Shown: positions 1 to 6,911 of the stretch, one piece after another
Layout of the letters: every line of letters starts with the position of its first letter
Position numbering within the stretch: position 1 is the stretch's first letter
Assembly: GCA_947378615.1 (NCBI GenBank)
Contig: CANCKV010000139.1
Span: 1-7,669, forward strand
Source of the DNA: Chitinophagaceae bacterium
GTDB lineage: Bacteria > Bacteroidota > Bacteroidia > Chitinophagales > Chitinophagaceae
Reading direction: 5' to 3'
DNA: 7,669 nucleotides
Program-made: the position numbers and the translations under genes
The notes under the pieces: generated by a model
Told to the model about the DNA's origin: nothing
The model's input: the letters and a program-made list of their open reading frames with translations, nothing else
Database searches by the model: none

Positions 1-8
1 AACGACAA

Positions 9-710
9 ATGGTCACAATCGACAACTATTTAGACAGTCATTACATTCACAGAAGTAATTGGTTAAGGGCAGCAGTTTTAGGTGCGAATGATGGTATCAT
101 CTCTATTTCTAGTCTTGCAATCGGTGTTGCGGCTGCAAGTTCAACTAGAGAACCTATTATGTTAGCTACTATAGCAGGTTTAGTGGCAGGAGCACTTTCG
201 ATGGCTGCAGGGGAATATGTTTCTGTGAGTTCACAAACGGATACGGAACATGCAGATATACAACGTGAAATTAAAGAGCTAGAAGAAATGCCTGAAGAAG
301 AATTGAATTTGTTAGCACAAATTTATGAGAGGAGAGGGCTGAAAAAAGAAACTGCGATGCAGGTCGCAATTGAATTGACAGAGAAAGATGCATTAGGTGC
401 TCATATTCGAGATGAATTAGGTATCAACGAGATTAGTCAGGCGAATCCTATACAGGCCGCATTAGCATCGGGTGCTGCGTTTTCAATTGGGGGTTCGTTG
501 CCATTATTAACCATTTTATTTGCGCCTGTAAAATCAATGGAATATTGGTTATATGGCTTTACCATCGTTTTTCTAATCATCTTAGGAGCTATTGCTGCAA
601 AAACAGGTGGTTCGAGTATTCTTAAAGCAATATTACGTATCACTATTTGGGGAACAATAGCAATGGGTTTATCCGCATTAGTAGGTTATATTTTTGGGGT
701 AAGAGTTTAG
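9..710 (+). CDS. VIT/CCC1-family metal (Fe/Mn) transporter
   Basis: The protein (233 aa) is a membrane transporter of the vacuolar iron transporter/CCC1 family, which moves Fe2+ or Mn2+ out of the cytoplasm in exchange for protons. The N-terminus has the family pattern HRSNWLRAAVLGANDGIIS (residues 14-32, with N27-D28-G29), followed by a second helix with the conserved SMAAGEYVSV segment (64-73, including M65 and E69). A charged, Glu-rich cytoplasmic segment (about 75-140) corresponds to the family's metal-binding domain. Three more hydrophobic helices follow (about 148-172, 179-198, 207-230), giving the usual five-helix layout and full family length. The ATG sits only 8 bases from the window edge and the frame is open upstream, so an earlier start cannot be excluded, but the protein is complete by family comparison. 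The exact metal cannot be told from sequence. The next gene starts 29 bases downstream. Confidence 0.93.
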   Translation: MVTIDNYLDSHYIHRSNWLRAAVLGANDGIISISSLAIGVAAASSTREPIMLATIAGLVAGALSMAAGEYVSVSSQTDTEHADIQREIKELEEMPEEELNLLAQIYERRGLKKETAMQVAIELTEKDALGAHIRDELGINEISQANPIQAALASGAAFSIGGSLPLLTILFAPVKSMEYWLYGFTIVFLIILGAIAAKTGGSSILKAILRITIWGTIAMGLSALVGYIFGVRV

Positions 711-739
711 ATTTAAGTAAGAATTTACTTTTACTTTTT

Positions 740-1258
740 ATGAATACAGGTGCTATTCTTTCTGAAGACAAAAAGTATCGCTATCAACTTTGGCGGATTT
801 GGGATGATAAATTACCCAAAATTGCAATAGTTGGATTAAATCCGTCAACTGCTGACGACACAATTAATGACCCTTCAATCATCCGTTGCATTGGCTTTAC
901 TAAATCGTGGGGCTATGGCGGATTTTACATGGTCAACCTTTTTGCTTACAGGGCAACTAACCCTAATGAATTAAATGAACAAATAGACCCTGTAGGTGTA
1001 GATAATGACAAACATTTAATAGACATATATAGTCGAGTTGAAAAAGTAATATGTGCATGGGGAAATAGAGGAACACTTAAAGATAGGAATAAGGAAGTAT
1101 TGAAATTTATTGACACCCCTTATTGTATAAAAAAGAACTCAAACGGAGAACCTGCACATCCATTATACCTTAAAAAATCATTAGTGCCACAATTACTATC
1201 TGAATTAGCAAGCAATACTATCACCGATTCAAAAGTTGAATTAGTGCTACGAGATTGA
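740..1258 (+). CDS. DUF1643 domain protein of unknown function
   Basis: This 172-aa protein matches the DUF1643 family over its whole length. Visible family motifs are GLNPSTAD (32-39), DPSIIRC (44-50), NLFAYRATNP (66-75), a WG pair (107-108) and PAHPLYL near the end (138-144). The biochemical role of DUF1643 is not established; members occur sporadically in bacteria and phages, often in accessory regions. The frame is open back to position 647, inside the transporter gene. The ATG at 740 is preferred because it lies beyond the transporter stop and the family fold begins right after it; the upstream residues look like out-of-frame transporter sequence. The protein is soluble, with no signal peptide. 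It is separated from the next gene by about 200 bases, so co-transcription with that gene is uncertain. Confidence is high for the family, none for function. Confidence 0.85.
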   Translation: MNTGAILSEDKKYRYQLWRIWDDKLPKIAIVGLNPSTADDTINDPSIIRCIGFTKSWGYGGFYMVNLFAYRATNPNELNEQIDPVGVDNDKHLIDIYSRVEKVICAWGNRGTLKDRNKEVLKFIDTPYCIKKNSNGEPAHPLYLKKSLVPQLLSELASNTITDSKVELVLRD

Positions 1259-1277
1259 AAATATTGACTAATTATAA

Positions 1278-1499
1278 TTTCTTATTTGGCATACATTTGA
1301 CAAATTCAATAATTTATATAAATCGTACATATATTTGCCAGAAGAATATGAAAAGTGTATTAAGTATCAGCTGTTGAATTTAAATAGCCTCAACATTACA
1401 CTCGTTTCTTTAACACAACAGAAAGGCAACCCGCTATTAACTTCAATTATTGACTTAGAGTATGAACGAATACATTGGAGAACAATGGAAAGAAATTAA
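1278..1499 (+). other. Unexplained open frame, possible gene remnant
   Basis: Between the DUF1643 gene and the HNH gene, one frame stays open for 73 codons from a TAA at 1275-1277 to a TAA at 1497-1499. That is long for non-coding DNA this AT-rich. There is no ATG near its beginning; a TTG at 1335 would give a 54-aa product starting LPEEYEKCIKYQLLNLNSLN, with a plausible amphipathic composition. It runs 38 bases into the start of the HNH gene in another frame. I do not recognise the sequence. It could be the tail of a decayed gene disrupted when the HNH gene arrived, a small gene with a non-ATG start, or chance. Confidence 0.2.
1330..1337 (+). promoter_or_regulatory. Candidate Bacteroidota -7 promoter element
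   Basis: TATATTTG followed by CC matches the Bacteroidota -7 consensus TAnnTTTG exactly. The nearest TTTG upstream (1296-1299) is 30 bases away, longer than the usual 19-21, so the -33 partner is missing or weak. It would place a transcript start about 120 bases before the HNH gene. The same bases could instead be coding within the open frame at 1278-1499. Confidence 0.28.
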
Positions 1500-2217
1500 A
1501 TTTAACTTTGAGTACGCAAATAAAGCACGTTTTGAAATTTCTAATTTAGGACGTGTGCGTTCGTTTCACAAAATGTCGAATGGAAACATTCTGAAACTTT
1601 CGATGATTAATGGCTATGAAAAAATTAGTTTAAAGCTTATTAAACCTAGGGATAATAAGGTACAAGCCCAACTAGATACCTTACAAGAACAAGTAACGTT
1701 ATTATCAAAAAGGTTGGCTGAAATGAAGAAGAACAAAGAAAGCGAAATTGCTATTCAAGATACGACAAAACTTTTAGACACAATAAAACTGAATATAAAG
1801 AAGAAGTTTGCCGACGACACAAAGTCTAGAACTATACATTGGCATTCTTTAATTCATCGACTTGTAGCAGAATATTTTGTTGACAAACCATCAGAAGTTC
1901 ATACAGTTGTAGCCCACGTTGATTATGAAAAGCTAAATAACAGGCATAATAATCTAGTTTGGATGACTAAGGCAGAAAATTTTGAACATCAAAAAAGGAG
2001 TCCTTATGTAATTAAGGACAAATTGGCTAGAACCGGTGAAATTAGAACTAATTCTAAAGCAACTAAATTGACGGTGACCCGTGTGATGCTATTGAAGAAA
2101 ATGCTGAATGAAGGGAAACCGATGAAAGAACTTGTGAGGTTTTTTAAAGTTACAGAAACACAAATATTAAGAATAAAGCGAGGCGAAAATTGGAAAGACG
2201 TTGAAGCAGCAATTTAA
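1462..2217 (+). CDS. NUMOD4/HNH homing-endonuclease-like protein with coiled-coil insert
   Basis: The 251-aa product looks like a free-standing HNH endonuclease of the homing/phage type. An N-terminal NUMOD4 DNA-binding motif (about 8-58) shows GEQWKEI, FEISNLGRVRSF and a GYEKISLKL strand. Residues about 64-117 are a charged Leu/Glu/Lys-rich stretch predicted by eye to be a coiled coil (LDTLQEQVTLLSKRLAEMKK). An HNH_3-type nuclease core follows (about 127-170): HRLVAEYFV, then VVAHVDYEKLNNRHNNLVWMT, with H152 and N159/N160/N164 in the expected places. The C-terminus (about 200-245) is a helix-turn-helix of the kind found in resolvases and NUMOD proteins, ending QILRIKRGENW. Such genes are mobile and often sit beside or inside other genes. 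The core residues look intact, so it may be active; its target is unknown. The coiled coil splitting NUMOD4 from HNH is unusual compared with the compact layout I know. Confidence 0.82.
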   Translation: MNEYIGEQWKEIKFNFEYANKARFEISNLGRVRSFHKMSNGNILKLSMINGYEKISLKLIKPRDNKVQAQLDTLQEQVTLLSKRLAEMKKNKESEIAIQDTTKLLDTIKLNIKKKFADDTKSRTIHWHSLIHRLVAEYFVDKPSEVHTVVAHVDYEKLNNRHNNLVWMTKAENFEHQKRSPYVIKDKLARTGEIRTNSKATKLTVTRVMLLKKMLNEGKPMKELVRFFKVTETQILRIKRGENWKDVEAAI

Positions 2218-2272
2218 TTTGCTGAATTACATTTTTTGACTCTTTTAAAGTAACAACTTAAAAAAGTATATT

Positions 2273-2674
2273 ATGTCCACTACAATTCATAAAGGGCAAT
2301 CTACAAGTAGCAGTACAATTCTGTTTTCGTTTGATGGTAAATATGTATATCGTGGCCAATCCTCAAGCAGTAGTAATATTCTGTTTACGTTTGATGGGAA
2401 ATATATTTACAAAGGGCAATCTACGAGTAGTAGCAATATATTGTACACCTTTGATGGAAAGTATTTTTACAAAGGTCAATCATCGAGTAGTAGTAATATT
2501 TTATATACTTTTGATGGAAAGCATATTTTCAATGGACAGTCAACAAGTAGCAGTAACATTCTTTATACTTTTGATGGTAAATATTTTTATAAAGGCGAAT
2601 CAACAAGTAGTAGCAATATTCTTTTAACCGTAAATGGTCATATTTCAATAGGTATTTTTCTTGTAATACTTTAA
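2273..2674 (+). CDS. Six-fold 20-residue repeat protein, predicted all-beta
   Basis: The 133-aa protein is almost entirely six consecutive 20-residue repeats (from residue 7), of the pattern KGQSTSSSNILYTFDGKYFY. Each unit has a Ser/Thr-rich turn, a short hydrophobic strand (NILYTF), a DGK turn and an aromatic strand (YFY or YIY), so a closed or solenoid all-beta fold built from hairpins is likely. The last unit diverges (LLTVNGHISI) and leads into a short hydrophobic tail, GIFLVIL. There is no signal peptide, no cysteine and no catalytic motif. The pattern resembles the recently described beta-flower proteins of Bacteroidota, but that is recollection and not verified. Synonymous codons differ widely between repeats, which argues for old, selected repeats rather than fresh duplication. 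It lies 55 bases after the HNH gene and could share its transcript. Function is unknown. Confidence 0.72.
   Translation: MSTTIHKGQSTSSSTILFSFDGKYVYRGQSSSSSNILFTFDGKYIYKGQSTSSSNILYTFDGKYFYKGQSSSSSNILYTFDGKHIFNGQSTSSSNILYTFDGKYFYKGESTSSSNILLTVNGHISIGIFLVIL
2291..2650 (+). repeat. Six tandem 60-base repeats
   Basis: Six in-frame 60-base units begin at 2291, 2351, 2411, 2471, 2531 and 2591. Units three and four differ at 11 of 60 positions by direct comparison, mostly at third codon positions; the sixth is the most diverged. They encode the 20-residue repeats of the gene that contains them. There are no unique spacers, so this is not a CRISPR array. Confidence 0.93.
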
Positions 2675-2683
2675 TGATATTAA

Positions 2684-2728
2684 CTCTGAAAATCTAATTA
2701 GCAAATAGGGACGCGATTTTCTTCAGAG
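2684..2728 (+). terminator. Imperfect hairpin after the repeat-protein gene
   Basis: CTCTGAAAATC (2684-2694) pairs with GATTTTCTTCAGAG (2715-2728), with a three-base bulge and a loop of about 20 bases. It starts 10 bases after the upstream stop codon, where a terminator would be expected. There is no following T-run, so it is a weak terminator candidate at best. Confidence 0.25.
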
Positions 2729-2789
2729 CATTTATGAATGATTGTTTCAAAATAACTATTGTTTTTTGTAGTAAGTGAAATTAAAATTA

Positions 2790-2803
2790 TTGACAAAAGT
2801 CGC
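2790..2803 (+). promoter_or_regulatory. CRP/FNR-like box 1 (one mismatch)
   Basis: TTGACAAAAGTCGC contains TGA-N6-TCG, one base off the TGA-N6-TCA half-site spacing recognised by CRP/FNR-family regulators. It shares the string TGACAAAA(G/A)TC with box 2, 43 bases downstream, which is close to four helical turns. Confidence 0.3.
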
Positions 2804-2832
2804 TTGTCTTTGCAAAATTCTGATTAATGGGC

Positions 2833-2846
2833 ATGACAAAAATCAT
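2833..2846 (+). promoter_or_regulatory. CRP/FNR-like box 2 upstream of sdhC
   Basis: ATGACAAAAATCAT is a palindrome of the form ATGA-N6-TCAT, exactly the half-site spacing of CRP/FNR-family operators. It lies 23 bases (centre to centre about 27) before a near-match -7 element, TATCATTG at 2863-2870. That is roughly where a class II activator would sit at a promoter lacking a -33 element. An oxygen- or redox-responsive Crp/Fnr protein controlling a respiratory operon is plausible but inferred. Confidence 0.4.
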
Positions 2847-2947
2847 TTTGTTAATTGATATGTATCATTGGTAAGAATATCTTTTTAACAGCTACAACGT
2901 TATAGAAAAGAAAATGAAAAAAAAAATATTTCCATTAGTCCTATCAT

Positions 2948-2955
2948 TACATTTG
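2948..2955 (+). promoter_or_regulatory. Candidate -7 element of the sdhC promoter
   Basis: TACATTTG followed by CC matches TAnnTTTG exactly and would start transcription near 2960, giving a leader of about 20 bases before the ATG at 2983. No TTTG is present at the -33 position; that stretch is A-rich. The site lies downstream of the ATG at 2914, which supports 2983 as the true sdhC start. Confidence 0.42.
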
Positions 2956-2982
2956 CCACCGCTAATCAAAAAAAATTACATA

Positions 2983-3651
2983 ATGACCTGGAAAGAAGTC
3001 TTCACATCATCAGTCGGCAAAAAGCTGGTAATGAGTTTCACTGGAATTTTTTTAATTCTATTCTTAATCGTACACGTTGGATTGAATGCCTGTATTTGGG
3101 CAAACGATGGGGGGGCTATGTTTGAGCAAGGAGCAAAGTTCATGGGCAATAATATTGTTCCACGTATTTTAGAGGTTGGATTGTTTGCAGGATTATTGCT
3201 GCATATCATTCAAGGACTCATGCTTGAATTGTCAAATAGAAAGAAAAGAGGTGTAGAATATGCCGTTAGTTATACTAAAGGAAGTAAGTGGTATAGCAGA
3301 AGCATGGGCTTGTTAGGAACAATTATCTTGATGTTCTTAGTTCTTCACTTGTCAGACTTTTGGCTTCCAAATAGAACTAATAAGGGATTGGGACTAGAAG
3401 AGGGGATTCCGTTGTATGAACATATGCAAGAAGTATTCAATCAACTTTGGGTAGTTATTGTATATATATTGGGATGTCTTTCATTGGGATACCATTTGGC
3501 TCATGGATTTCAAAGTGCTTTCAGGACTTTAGGAGTTCATAACAAAAGATACAATGTAATATTTAGTTGCTTAGGCTTTGGTTTTGCAATCATTGTTCCT
3601 TTTGCCTTCATCATGATGCCGTTGAGTTTTCATTTTCATTGGATTAACTAA
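2983..3651 (+). CDS. sdhC: Succinate dehydrogenase cytochrome b subunit (b558 family)
   Basis: This 222-aa integral membrane protein anchors succinate dehydrogenase/fumarate reductase in the inner membrane, binds haem b and connects the enzyme to the menaquinone pool. Five hydrophobic helices are visible at about 17-38, 61-83, 107-128, 155-176 and 193-215, as in the single-subunit b558 family. Candidate haem ligands are H31, H74, H122 and H171/H174, each within a helix. The opening TWKEVFTSSVGKKLVMSFTG is the usual N-terminus of this family in Bacteroidota. The frame is open back to an ATG at 2914, but those 23 extra residues are not family-like and overlap a good -7 element, so the ATG at 2983 is chosen. 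sdhA follows after 56 bases, in the standard C-A order. As the first gene of the operon, its upstream region carries the regulatory sites. Confidence 0.95.
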   Translation: MTWKEVFTSSVGKKLVMSFTGIFLILFLIVHVGLNACIWANDGGAMFEQGAKFMGNNIVPRILEVGLFAGLLLHIIQGLMLELSNRKKRGVEYAVSYTKGSKWYSRSMGLLGTIILMFLVLHLSDFWLPNRTNKGLGLEEGIPLYEHMQEVFNQLWVVIVYILGCLSLGYHLAHGFQSAFRTLGVHNKRYNVIFSCLGFGFAIIVPFAFIMMPLSFHFHWIN

Positions 3652-3707
3652 AAGGCATTTCTTCATTTTATTAATTTAATAAGTTTCAAATCTAAATAAC
3701 AGATACA

Positions 3708-5681
3708 ATGCTAAACGCAAAGATTCCTGCAGGACAATTGGAAAGCAAGTGGAACGATTATAAAGGACATTGTAAATTGGTTAATCCGGCCAATAAGCGC
3801 AAGCTTGAAATAATAGTGGTAGGCACAGGTTTGGCGGGAGCGTCGGCTGCTGCTACTCTCGGGGAATTAGGATATAAGGTAAAAGCATTTTGTTTTCAAG
3901 ATAGTCCCCGTAGAGCACATTCTATCGCTGCACAAGGAGGTATCAATGCTGCTAAGAATTATCAAAATGATGGTGATAGCATTTTTCGTTTATTCTACGA
4001 TACCATTAAGGGGGGCGATTATAGGGCTAGAGAATCAAACGTTCACCGTTTATCAGAAGTGAGTGGGAATATTATTGACCAATGTGTTGCTCAAGGTGTT
4101 CCTTTCGCAAGAGAGTATGGTGGATTATTGAGTAACCGTAGTTTCGGTGGTACTCAGGTTCAACGTACATTTTATGCTGCCGGTCAAACAGGTCAGCAAT
4201 TATTGATAGGTGCTTATCAAGCATTAGAAAGACAAGTTTCTTTGGGAAATGTAACTCAATATTCTCGTCATGAGATGCTTGATGTAGTAATGGTTGATGG
4301 TAAGGCTCAAGGTATTATTGCACGTAACCTAATCACAGGAAAACTTGAACGTCATTTTGGAAATGCAGTTCTATTGTGTACAGGTGGTTATGGTAATGTG
4401 TTTTATTTGTCAACAAATGCAATGGGAAGCAATGTTACTGCTGCATGGAAGGCACATAGAAAAGGAGCAGCTTTTGCAAATCCTTGTTTTACTCAAATTC
4501 ACCCTACCTGTATTCCTGTAAGTGGCGACCACCAAAGTAAATTGACTTTGATGAGTGAAAGCTTACGTAATGATGGTCGTATTTGGGTGCCATTGAAACA
4601 AGGAGATAATAGAAATCCTGCACAAATCCCTGAAGAAGAAAGAGATTATTATTTAGAAAGAAGATACCCTGCCTTCGGAAACTTGGTACCTCGTGACGTT
4701 GCAAGCCGTGCGGCTAAGGAACGTTGTGATGCCGGTTATGGAGTAGGAACAAGTAAGCAAGCTGTTTATTTGGATTATGCTGCTGCAATTGAGCGTTATG
4801 GCAAGATAGAGGTAAGCAAGAAGGGCTTGGAAAATGTTTCAAAAGAAGAAATCATTGTTTTAGGTAAGGAAGTGGTGAAGGAAAAGTATGGTAATCTATT
4901 TGATATGTATCAAAAGATTACTGGTGAAAATCCTTATGAAGTGCCTATGCGTATTTACCCTGCAGTACACTATACAATGGGTGGCTTATGGGTGGATTAT
5001 GAATTACAAACTTCTTTGAAGGGTGTTTATGCCTTAGGAGAAGCAAATTTCAGTGACCACGGTGCGAATCGTTTGGGTGCGAGTGCTTTGATGCAAGGTT
5101 TGGCCGATGGATACTTCGTTATTCCTTACACAATTGGTAATTTCTTGGCTGATGAAATTTATAATAAACCAATTTCTACAGACCATCCTGCTTTCGTAGC
5201 TGCTGAAAAGGAAGTTAGCGACAGAATCACTACATTAATTAATATCAAGGGCAAACAAAGTGTAGAAAGTTTACACAAACGTTTGGGTAAGATAATGTGG
5301 GATAAATGTGGTATGGCACGTAATGCAGAAGGATTGAAACAAGCAATTGCAGAAATACAGGCATTGAAAAAAGAATTCTGGAGTGATGTTAAAATACCTG
5401 GAGCAATCAATGAAATGAATCCTGAATTGGATAAGGCAAATCGTGTGGCCGACTTTATTGAATTGGGTGAGTTGATGTGTATTGATGCTTTGGAAAGAAA
5501 TGAAAGCTGTGGCGGGCATTTCAGGGAAGAATATCAAACTCCTGAGGGCGAGGCATTGCGTGATGATGCTGGATATATGCACGTTGCTGCTTGGCATCAT
5601 AAAGGCGAAAGCCTATGGGAACTTGAAAAAGAACCGTTGGTTTATGATGTGATTAAGCCAAGTCAAAGAAATTATAAATAG
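3708..5681 (+). CDS. sdhA: Succinate dehydrogenase/fumarate reductase flavoprotein subunit
   Basis: The 657-aa flavoprotein oxidises succinate to fumarate in the TCA cycle (or the reverse) on the cytoplasmic face of the membrane and passes electrons to SdhB. The FAD-binding Rossmann motif is [12 protein letters not shown] (38-49). The covalent flavin attachment histidine is H71, in [11 protein letters not shown]. Active-site signatures include IHPT (H265), the PRDVASR segment with the proton-shuttle arginine R329, HYTMGG (H421) and [18 protein letters not shown] with R455. The C-terminal helical domain contains the [19 protein letters not shown] region. Length and sequence fit the Bacteroidota/epsilon-type enzyme paired with a b558 SdhC. 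No defect is seen. Unusually, sdhB does not follow directly: an ATPase gene starts 25 bases after the stop. Confidence 0.98.
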   Translation: MLNAKIPAGQLESKWNDYKGHCKLVNPANKRKLEIIVVGTGLAGASAAATLGELGYKVKAFCFQDSPRRAHSIAAQGGINAAKNYQNDGDSIFRLFYDTIKGGDYRARESNVHRLSEVSGNIIDQCVAQGVPFAREYGGLLSNRSFGGTQVQRTFYAAGQTGQQLLIGAYQALERQVSLGNVTQYSRHEMLDVVMVDGKAQGIIARNLITGKLERHFGNAVLLCTGGYGNVFYLSTNAMGSNVTAAWKAHRKGAAFANPCFTQIHPTCIPVSGDHQSKLTLMSESLRNDGRIWVPLKQGDNRNPAQIPEEERDYYLERRYPAFGNLVPRDVASRAAKERCDAGYGVGTSKQAVYLDYAAAIERYGKIEVSKKGLENVSKEEIIVLGKEVVKEKYGNLFDMYQKITGENPYEVPMRIYPAVHYTMGGLWVDYELQTSLKGVYALGEANFSDHGANRLGASALMQGLADGYFVIPYTIGNFLADEIYNKPISTDHPAFVAAEKEVSDRITTLINIKGKQSVESLHKRLGKIMWDKCGMARNAEGLKQAIAEIQALKKEFWSDVKIPGAINEMNPELDKANRVADFIELGELMCIDALERNESCGGHFREEYQTPEGEALRDDAGYMHVAAWHHKGESLWELEKEPLVYDVIKPSQRNYK

Positions 5682-5706
5682 TCTCATTGCAAATAAAGAA
5701 AGTTCT

Positions 5707-6909
5707 TTGAAGGAAAAATTAGTCATACGGAACTTTGGTCCCATTAAATCTGTCGAGTTAGAACTCAGTCGGTTTAATGTATTTATTGGGGAACAAGGAA
5801 CAGGAAAGAGTACGGTGGCTAAGGTATTGGCGGTATGTAGGTATTTCTCATATATAAATTGGGGTAAGATAACATATTCTGGAAAAGTAAATACTCCATT
5901 TTCAATTGGATTGGAAGATTGGGGCTTGGAAGAGTGTTTAATGCCTGATAGCTTTATTTATTATGAGTGCCTGCATTATAATTTAACCGCCGAATATTAT
6001 CCAGTAACACTTAATAATGATGGAAATGTAAGCGAACAAAAAGGTTTTTCTGCTTTTCCTGTGTTAAGAAGTAAAGAATGTAAGGCATTGATAGATGAAT
6101 TTAGGAATATCAGAGATTTTTCTGACGACTATAATAATGAAGATGCGATTAACTCTGTTCCCTATTCTTTCTTTCAAAGAAAGGTATCTAAAGTATTTGA
6201 TAATCCATTTTATTTACCTACAGAAAGAGGATTGCAATCCATTTTTTCATTAGGAAAAGAAAGTTTCAATAATATGTCTGACTCCTTGTTCAGATATTTT
6301 GCCGAGACGGATAAAATAGTAAGAAACTTTAAAAATGAAACAGAGATTATTCCTCTTAATCTAATCTACAAAAATGTTGATGGAAGGAGTTATATTAAGA
6401 AAAAGGGTAGTGAATCATTTTCTCATTTAGATACTGCAGCAAGCGGTTATCAATCAACAATACCTGTAGTTCTTTTAATGGAGTATTATATTTCAATTAG
6501 GAAGAAAGCAAAGACTTTTATAATCGAAGAGCCAGAGTTAAATCTGTTTCCTTCTGCACAAAAAGAGTTGATGCATTATTTGGTAGATAAGACGATGAAT
6601 TATGGGAATATGATGTTACTGACAACTCATAGTCCTTATGTGCTTACTACATTGAACAATTTGATATACGCTTATCAAACTGGACAAATTAATAAGGAAA
6701 AGGTAAATGAAATTATTGAAGAAAAGTATTGGCTTAATCCTGATGAAGTAAGTGTTTATCAGTTTTTAAGTAACGGATATTGTGAGAATATCGTTGCAGA
6801 TGATAGACTAATTAAAGCGGATAAGATTGATGTGGTTTCAAGAAAAATAAATGAAAGTTTTGATGCATTGTTGGATATAGAATTGAGTACAGAAAAAGAA
6901 ACTCTTTAA
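5707..6909 (+). CDS. ABC/SMC-like AAA family ATPase (OLD/Rad50-type, no TOPRIM)
   Basis: The 400-aa protein is an ATPase of the AAA_15/AAA_21 group related to OLD and Rad50 heads. The N-terminus LVIRNFGPIKSVELEL is the characteristic first strand pair; Walker A is GEQGTGKS (28-35). An ABC-signature-like segment, TAASGYQSTIPVVLLM, is at 243-258; Walker B is TFIIEEPELNLFP (270-282, with E274/E275); and the switch histidine is H308 in TTHSPYVL. All ATPase motifs are intact, so it should bind and hydrolyse ATP. Residues 90-240 form the variable middle. Only about 90 residues follow the switch, so the C-terminal TOPRIM nuclease of true OLD proteins is absent. The start is TTG, chosen because the family's conserved first strand begins directly after it and no ATG is available nearby. 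The closely linked small gene downstream probably supplies a nuclease. PtuA-like and AriA-like defence ATPases share this fold, but I cannot assign it to a named system. Confidence 0.85.
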   Translation: MKEKLVIRNFGPIKSVELELSRFNVFIGEQGTGKSTVAKVLAVCRYFSYINWGKITYSGKVNTPFSIGLEDWGLEECLMPDSFIYYECLHYNLTAEYYPVTLNNDGNVSEQKGFSAFPVLRSKECKALIDEFRNIRDFSDDYNNEDAINSVPYSFFQRKVSKVFDNPFYLPTERGLQSIFSLGKESFNNMSDSLFRYFAETDKIVRNFKNETEIIPLNLIYKNVDGRSYIKKKGSESFSHLDTAASGYQSTIPVVLLMEYYISIRKKAKTFIIEEPELNLFPSAQKELMHYLVDKTMNYGNMMLLTTHSPYVLTTLNNLIYAYQTGQINKEKVNEIIEEKYWLNPDEVSVYQFLSNGYCENIVADDRLIKADKIDVVSRKINESFDALLDIELSTEKETL

Positions 6910-6911
6910 TA

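Larger units (their letters stand above)
2675..2982 (+). promoter_or_regulatory. Gene-free leader region of the sdh operon
   Basis: No credible coding frame is seen in these 308 bases; only stretches of about 13-14 codons follow the ATGs at 2734 and 2833. The region holds an imperfect hairpin, two CRP/FNR-like boxes and at least one good -7 element, listed separately. It therefore most likely separates the accessory block from the succinate dehydrogenase operon and contains that operon's promoter. Confidence 0.6.

Noticed and set aside
437..643. Minus-strand open frames within the transporter, sdhC, sdhA and nuclease-like genes
   Set aside because: Each lies opposite a clearly identified gene, is short, and has no recognisable domain or family pattern.
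647..739. ATG at 647 as the DUF1643 gene start
   Set aside because: It would overlap the end of the transporter gene by 64 bases and add residues outside the family. The ATG at 740 fits the domain.
1297..1309. TTGACAAATTCAA as another CRP/FNR-like box
   Set aside because: The half-sites are separated by five bases, not six, so the spacing is wrong for that family. It is probably chance in AT-rich DNA.
2331..2627. A second + strand open frame of 98 codons inside the repeat gene
   Set aside because: It exists because the 60-base repeat has no stop in that frame either. It starts in the middle of a unit, and the other frame carries the regular DGK/SSS pattern with selection-like third-position changes.
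2291..2650. CRISPR-like regular repeats
   Set aside because: The 60-base units are directly contiguous with no spacers and are in frame within one gene.
2914..2982. ATG at 2914 as the sdhC start
   Set aside because: The extra 23 residues are not part of the family N-terminus, and an exact -7 element lies within them. The ATG at 2983 gives the usual protein.
5707..6909. Complete OLD-family nuclease (Gabija GajA-like)
   Set aside because: The protein ends about 90 residues after the switch histidine and has no TOPRIM domain, and no UvrD-like helicase is next to it.
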